This document shows positions 60,728 through 64,000 of a stretch of DNA of 64,000 bases, piece by piece. The translations under genes and the position numbers were made by a program. The stretch covers positions 6,272 to 70,271 of the forward strand of contig DATIFQ010000359.1 in assembly GCA_035455185.1 (NCBI GenBank), in the 5' to 3' direction. This DNA comes from JAEHDI01 sp035455185 (GTDB taxonomy: Bacteria > Acidobacteriota > Terriglobia > Bryobacterales > Bryobacteraceae). The notes beneath the pieces are model-generated. The model did not search any database, was not told the DNA's origin, and was given only the letters and a program-made list of their open reading frames with translations. Within the stretch, counting starts at the first letter, position 1. Every line of letters starts with the position of its first letter.

Positions 60728-61459
60728 ATGACGCCAAGAGAGTTGGTCTTCAGCGTGCGTTCCGAACTTGCGGCGAGCGCCGACCCAAAGTTCCGGGAGG
60801 GTTTGATGTGGTTCTTCAAGGAGCCCGTCGATCCCTACGGGGTACGGACGCCACAGGTGCGGCGGATCGCTGCTTCGGCGTACCGCGAGGTCAAGAAGTG
60901 GCCCGCGGCACAGCGCAACGCGTTCTGCCGGGAACTTTGGGCGAGCGGAAAGATGGAGGAAGGCGGAGTCGCCATTTGCGTCTACCAGCGATTCCGAAAG
61001 CAGTGCGCCGCCCGCGAGTTCCATCTGTTCGAGAAGTGGATCGATCGTTACGTGGGGAACTGGGCACACTGCGACGGCGTTGCGACCTGGCTGATTGCGG
61101 CGTTGATTGGGAACGAGCCGGGATTGATCCGGCTGCTATTCCCGTGGGTTGCGTCGAAGAACCGATGGAAACGGCGCGCGGCCGTAGTTTCGTTCTTACA
61201 GGAGGCGAAGCAGGGACGGAACACGGAGGCCATTCTGAAAGTCGCCGGCGCCGTTCTGGAAGACCCGGACGACATGGTTCAGAAGGGCGTCGGCTGGGTC
61301 CTGAAAGAGGCGTATCCGAAACGCCCCCGCGAGGTGATGGATCTGCTGCGGGCCCGGAAAGAGCGTGCGCCGCGACTCGTGCTGCGCATCGCCGCCGAGA
61401 AGATGACCGCGGCGCACAAAGCCGAGATCCTCAGCCGAGCTTCGGTGGCACGTCGTTGA
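60728..61459 (+). CDS. AlkD-like DNA alkylation repair protein
   Basis: A 243-residue helical-repeat (HEAT-like) protein of the AlkD/AlkC DNA glycosylase superfamily, which remove N3- and N7-alkylated purines. Characteristic are the YGVRTPQVRRIA start, HLFEKWIDRYVGNWAHCDGVATW (conserved Trp and Asp of the active cleft), and WKRRAAVVSFLQ and VQKGVGWVLKEAYPKRP repeats. ATG 60728 is chosen as the family N-terminus. The 3' end overlaps the convergent DUF362 gene by 29 bp. Confidence 0.88.
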   Translation: MTPRELVFSVRSELAASADPKFREGLMWFFKEPVDPYGVRTPQVRRIAASAYREVKKWPAAQRNAFCRELWASGKMEEGGVAICVYQRFRKQCAAREFHLFEKWIDRYVGNWAHCDGVATWLIAALIGNEPGLIRLLFPWVASKNRWKRRAAVVSFLQEAKQGRNTEAILKVAGAVLEDPDDMVQKGVGWVLKEAYPKRPREVMDLLRARKERAPRLVLRIAAEKMTAAHKAEILSRASVARR

Positions 61460-62513
61460 GCGGGCCGAGCCACTCCAATTCGCGTTCGATGTCGCGGTGC
61501 ATCCGGTACTGTTTCTTGACCGTTGCAAGATCGGCGCCGACCACGTCGATCTTCGAGAGATCGTACTGCCCCAGACCGACCTGCCAGCAGTATTGCAGGT
61601 AGGCGGGCCACTTTGCGTCAATGCCCATCGCTTCCAGGCCGACCCGGTCGGCGGCGATGTAATCGGCCGAAGCGATTGCGACGCGCGAAGCCACCGGGGT
61701 GCCGGAGGCCGGGCCGTTCCCTTCCATGCCCTCAAAACCGTCGATGAGGGTGGCTCCCCAGAAGGGCTTCATTTTCTGGGCAGTCAGCATCATGTTGTAG
61801 TGGGTCTGGCGGATGCCCCCGTGGTATTTCCGTTTGTCGTTCCACTTCGGCTCGCCCGGAGCGCTGCGGAGCGGTGCTCCCAGGGTCATGTTCTTGATCG
61901 AAAGCGTCGCGACGACCGTGTTGTGTGTCTTCAGGATTGCGGCGCACAACACGAAGGCGTCGGGATCGAGCAGACGAGCGGCAAGGCGCACGGGCTGCAC
62001 GTGGAGGTCCGGACTGAGGAGCGGGATGACCTCGTACTTGCCTTCGCGGTTGAGGTCCACCAGCGAGACCTTCTGTGACTTGCGCTCGGTAGCCAGCCGG
62101 TTGTAGCCGAAGTTCTCGTAGCCCTCCAGGGTGTCACCGGCGGAGGACTCCGCGATGACAACCGGCCCTTTGAAGCGGGGCCCGAGATAGTCGAGGATGC
62201 CGTGGAGCGTGTCCGCGTGGGTAGCGGCGAGCTGGTTCACGGTGGACACATTGTTCGGCTTGATTACCACGAACTTCTTTTGTTTGAGAACCGGACGAAT
62301 CTGATCGTCGATCGCGACGAGCGAATCGCACACGATCTTCCGCCGCTCCTCGCCCCGAATCACGGAGACCCGGGACCGTCTGTTGAAGGGAACAACCGCT
62401 TCGGGAACGTAGCCGCCCTCTAGCGGAGGCGCCTGTTGCGCGCGAAGCGCCGAACCCAAGCCTGCCCCGGCTACGAGATGAAAAAGATTGCGCCGCGTGA
62501 GATTCCCCTTCAT
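61431..62513 (-). CDS. Tat-exported DUF362 protein
   Basis: A 360-residue protein with a twin-arginine signal (LTRRNLFHLVAGAGLG) and a DUF362 domain (KKFVVIKPNNVSTVNQ, VIAESSAGDT, KTHNTVVATLSIKNMTLG, MLTAQKMKPFWGATLIDGFEGMEGNGP). DUF362 proteins are often linked to Fe-S proteins, but this one lacks ferredoxin cysteine motifs. Its function is unknown. A strong GGAGGA lies before ATG 62513. It is divergent from the Tat-exported reductase at 62580, with a 66-bp AT-rich control region between them. The 3' end overlaps the AlkD-like gene by 29 bp. Confidence 0.85.
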   Translation of the reverse strand: MKGNLTRRNLFHLVAGAGLGSALRAQQAPPLEGGYVPEAVVPFNRRSRVSVIRGEERRKIVCDSLVAIDDQIRPVLKQKKFVVIKPNNVSTVNQLAATHADTLHGILDYLGPRFKGPVVIAESSAGDTLEGYENFGYNRLATERKSQKVSLVDLNREGKYEVIPLLSPDLHVQPVRLAARLLDPDAFVLCAAILKTHNTVVATLSIKNMTLGAPLRSAPGEPKWNDKRKYHGGIRQTHYNMMLTAQKMKPFWGATLIDGFEGMEGNGPASGTPVASRVAIASADYIAADRVGLEAMGIDAKWPAYLQYCWQVGLGQYDLSKIDVVGADLATVKKQYRMHRDIERELEWLGPLNDVPPKLG

Positions 62514-62530
62514 CAGACGTCCTCCTCGCT

Positions 62531-62559
62531 TATAATAAAGATGTTAGTAGCTGATTATA
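62531..62559. promoter_or_regulatory. Divergent promoter region with two TATAAT boxes
   Basis: The 66-bp AT-rich gap carries a plus-strand TATAAT at 62531-62536 for the reductase gene and a minus-strand TATAAT at 62559-62554 for the DUF362 gene. The facing promoters overlap in transcribed direction, so they might compete. No strong -35 boxes are seen. Confidence 0.45.
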
Positions 62560-62579
62560 CCTGATTTTCGAGAACAACT

Positions 62580-63749
62580 ATGAAGACCAATTCCTCGCGA
62601 CGCAACTTCCTGGCGGCCGGACTCGGCTTGCCCGTTGCCGGCATCGGCGCCGTCAGTTCGAGCGGCCCGGCGATCAGGCCGTCTGCTTCCTTGCCGGCTC
62701 CTGGCGGCGAAATCCGCTATCGAACGCTAGGCAAGACCGGCATGAAGGTCAGTTCCGTCGGATTCGGCTGCATGATCACGTCCGACCCGAGCGTGATCGA
62801 GAAGGCCGCCGACATCGGCATCAACCTTTTCGACACCGCGCGCGGATACCAGGGAGGTAACAACGAGCGCATGGTGGGCGCGGCACTCAAGACACGGCGC
62901 AAGAATATCTTCATCTCAACGAAGACGGGAGCCTCGAACAAAGAGGGGGCGCTTGCCCACCTGGAAACGAGCCTTCGTGAACTGGGGACCGACTATGTCG
63001 ACATCTGGTACCTGCACGGGAGGAGCAGTGCGAGCCAGCTCACCGAGGACCTGATCGCGGCACAGCAGGAAGCTAAGGAAGCGGGTAAGATCCGGTTCGC
63101 CGGCGTCAGCATTCACAGCGGGCACGGCGAGGTGATACCGGCAATGATCCGGTCCGGGAAGTTCGACGTGGCGCTGACCACCTACAACTTCACGATGGAG
63201 AAGAGCATCGAGGGGCTGATCGATTCCGCGGCAAAAGCGGGGTTGGGTGTCGTCGCGATGAAAGTCATGGCCGGCGGCAACCGCAGGGTGAAACCGGGCG
63301 ACAAGATGTACGACACCCTCCAGCGGGACGGCGCGATGGTCGCGATGCTCAAGTGGGCGCTGCGAAACCAGAACGTTCACACAACCATCCCGAGCATGAC
63401 CGACATGGACCAACTCGACGACAACCTGCGCGCCATGACAAACGCGTTTACTGCGTCCGATGAGAAGCTGCTGTCGGCGCGACTGGAGCAGATTCGCCCG
63501 TACTACTGCCGGATGTGCGGAGAGTGCGATGGAACGTGCCCGAAGGGCCTGCCGGTGGCTGAGATTCTCCGGTATGTGACGTACGCCGATGGTTACGGCC
63601 AGTTCGCACTGGGCCGGGAACACTTCCTATCACTGCCCGAAGAGATGACGCAGGTTCGCTGCAACCTTTGCCCGACGTGCTCGGTGGAGTGCAAGTTCGG
63701 CGTTAACGTGGCGCGACAGCTCAGCCGGGCGCAGGAACTGTTCGCATGA
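62580..63749 (+). CDS. Tat-exported aldo/keto reductase with ferredoxin-like tail
   Basis: A 389-residue protein with a twin-arginine signal (SSRRNFLAAGLGL), an aldo/keto reductase TIM barrel with the catalytic tetrad (Asp and Tyr in FDTARGYQGG, Lys in FISTKTG, His in WYLHGRSS), and a C-terminal region carrying two CxxCxxCxxxC motifs (C310-C320; C361-C371), enough for two [4Fe-4S] clusters. Tat export is consistent with cofactors inserted before export. The combination implies a periplasmic redox enzyme whose clusters could connect the barrel to another carrier; substrate unknown. It overlaps the DUF6599 gene by four bases. Confidence 0.87.
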   Translation: MKTNSSRRNFLAAGLGLPVAGIGAVSSSGPAIRPSASLPAPGGEIRYRTLGKTGMKVSSVGFGCMITSDPSVIEKAADIGINLFDTARGYQGGNNERMVGAALKTRRKNIFISTKTGASNKEGALAHLETSLRELGTDYVDIWYLHGRSSASQLTEDLIAAQQEAKEAGKIRFAGVSIHSGHGEVIPAMIRSGKFDVALTTYNFTMEKSIEGLIDSAAKAGLGVVAMKVMAGGNRRVKPGDKMYDTLQRDGAMVAMLKWALRNQNVHTTIPSMTDMDQLDDNLRAMTNAFTASDEKLLSARLEQIRPYYCRMCGECDGTCPKGLPVAEILRYVTYADGYGQFALGREHFLSLPEEMTQVRCNLCPTCSVECKFGVNVARQLSRAQELFA

Positions 63750-64000
63750 GACGCAGAATTTTCCTTGGGGTCCTGGCCGCCGCTGCGACGCTGTCCGCCC
63801 AGAAGCCGGATTGCAGCGTCGTTCCCGGTTGGGAACAAGCCGGTCCCGCAAGGATGTACACGGCGGACAACCTGTTCGACTACATGAACGGCAACGCCGA
63901 GGGGTACGTCATCTACTCGTTCCACAAGATGGACGGAGTGACGTGCAAGTCGGGTGAGAACACGTTCGTATTTGACGTCTCCGAGATGGGCAGCCCTGAG
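63746..64000 (+). CDS. DUF6599 family exported protein, 3'-truncated
   Basis: An open frame that runs off the window. It starts with an ATGA overlap at 63746 with the upstream reductase. The N-terminus is a signal peptide (MRRRIFLGVLAAAATLSAQ), followed by VVPGWEQAGPARMYTADNLFDYMNGNAEGY, a segment I associate with DUF6599 proteins. Function unknown. The coupling to the Tat-exported reductase suggests a shared envelope role. Only the first 85 residues are present. Confidence 0.72.
   Translation, partial: MRRRIFLGVLAAAATLSAQKPDCSVVPGWEQAGPARMYTADNLFDYMNGNAEGYVIYSFHKMDGVTCKSGENTFVFDVSEMGSPE

Overview
The window is about 64 kb of GC-rich, densely packed bacterial chromosome. I read it as an Acidobacteriota, most likely the Bryobacterales/Solibacter lineage. 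The basis is a secreted beta-propeller protein ending in a TIGR03437-type domain (29827-32787), a PEP-CTERM protein, Tat-exported Gfo/Idh and aldo/keto reductase enzymes, an LptF-LptG fusion, and a DUF6599 protein at the right edge. This lineage call is inference from gene content; no rRNA is present. I see no phage, transposon, CRISPR array, tRNA or rRNA. No gene-free stretch exceeds 300 bases; the longest gaps are 42008-42249, 6993-7188, 6119-6311 and 41503-41683.

Layout. 1-6118: the tail of a LuxR-type regulator, then a coupled trio of two secreted TldD-like proteins (the first with its zinc site, the second having lost it) and a single-chain LptF-LptG lipopolysaccharide exporter. 6312-8214: PEP-CTERM protein and a radical SAM enzyme. 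8222-12407 (minus): trehalose operon otsA-otsB-DUF5752-treT. 12549-17835 (minus): methyltransferase, polytopic membrane protein, SPASM radical SAM protein, LolA-like protein, acyl-CoA dehydrogenase. 17895-22566 (plus): a hidden 59-aa GatC/AtzG-like gene coupled to an amidase, a Tat Gfo/Idh oxidoreductase and a membrane protein. 22707-29699: Tad/Flp secretion genes cpaB-cpaC-cpaE-cpaF-tadB-tadC and a hidden 30-aa membrane peptide, with no pilin gene. 29827-36831: beta-propeller protein, outer-membrane barrel, and a decaheme cytochrome plus large barrel pair resembling the MtrA-MtrB/PioA-PioB electron conduit. 36798-41502 (minus): DegT aminotransferase, TIM-barrel isomerase, murQ, murA, rhodanese. 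41684-45407: IscA-type Fe-S carrier; ECF sigma, zinc-finger anti-sigma and CpxP-like protein; a MEMO-AMMECR1 fusion. 45432-51454: addB-addA. 51411-52266 (minus): a second ECF sigma with a soluble anti-sigma. 52376-64000: thrS, P-loop kinase, penicillin acylase, CNNM/CorC protein, GH113-like protein, anSME-like radical SAM protein, AlkD-like protein, DUF362 protein, ferredoxin-tailed aldo/keto reductase, DUF6599 protein.

Cross-cutting patterns. Many operon-leading genes have a -10-like TANNNT box 6-7 bases before the start codon, the spacing expected of leaderless transcripts. All six convergent gene junctions either overlap by 29-44 bp or are separated by only 6-7 bp. Several gene ends carry long GC-rich hairpins without a strong U tract.

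The most interesting candidates are the secreted TldD/pseudo-TldD pair tied to LptFG, the two-gene porin-cytochrome module, the AddAB pair with Fe-S nuclease motifs in both subunits, and the leaderless promoter pattern.
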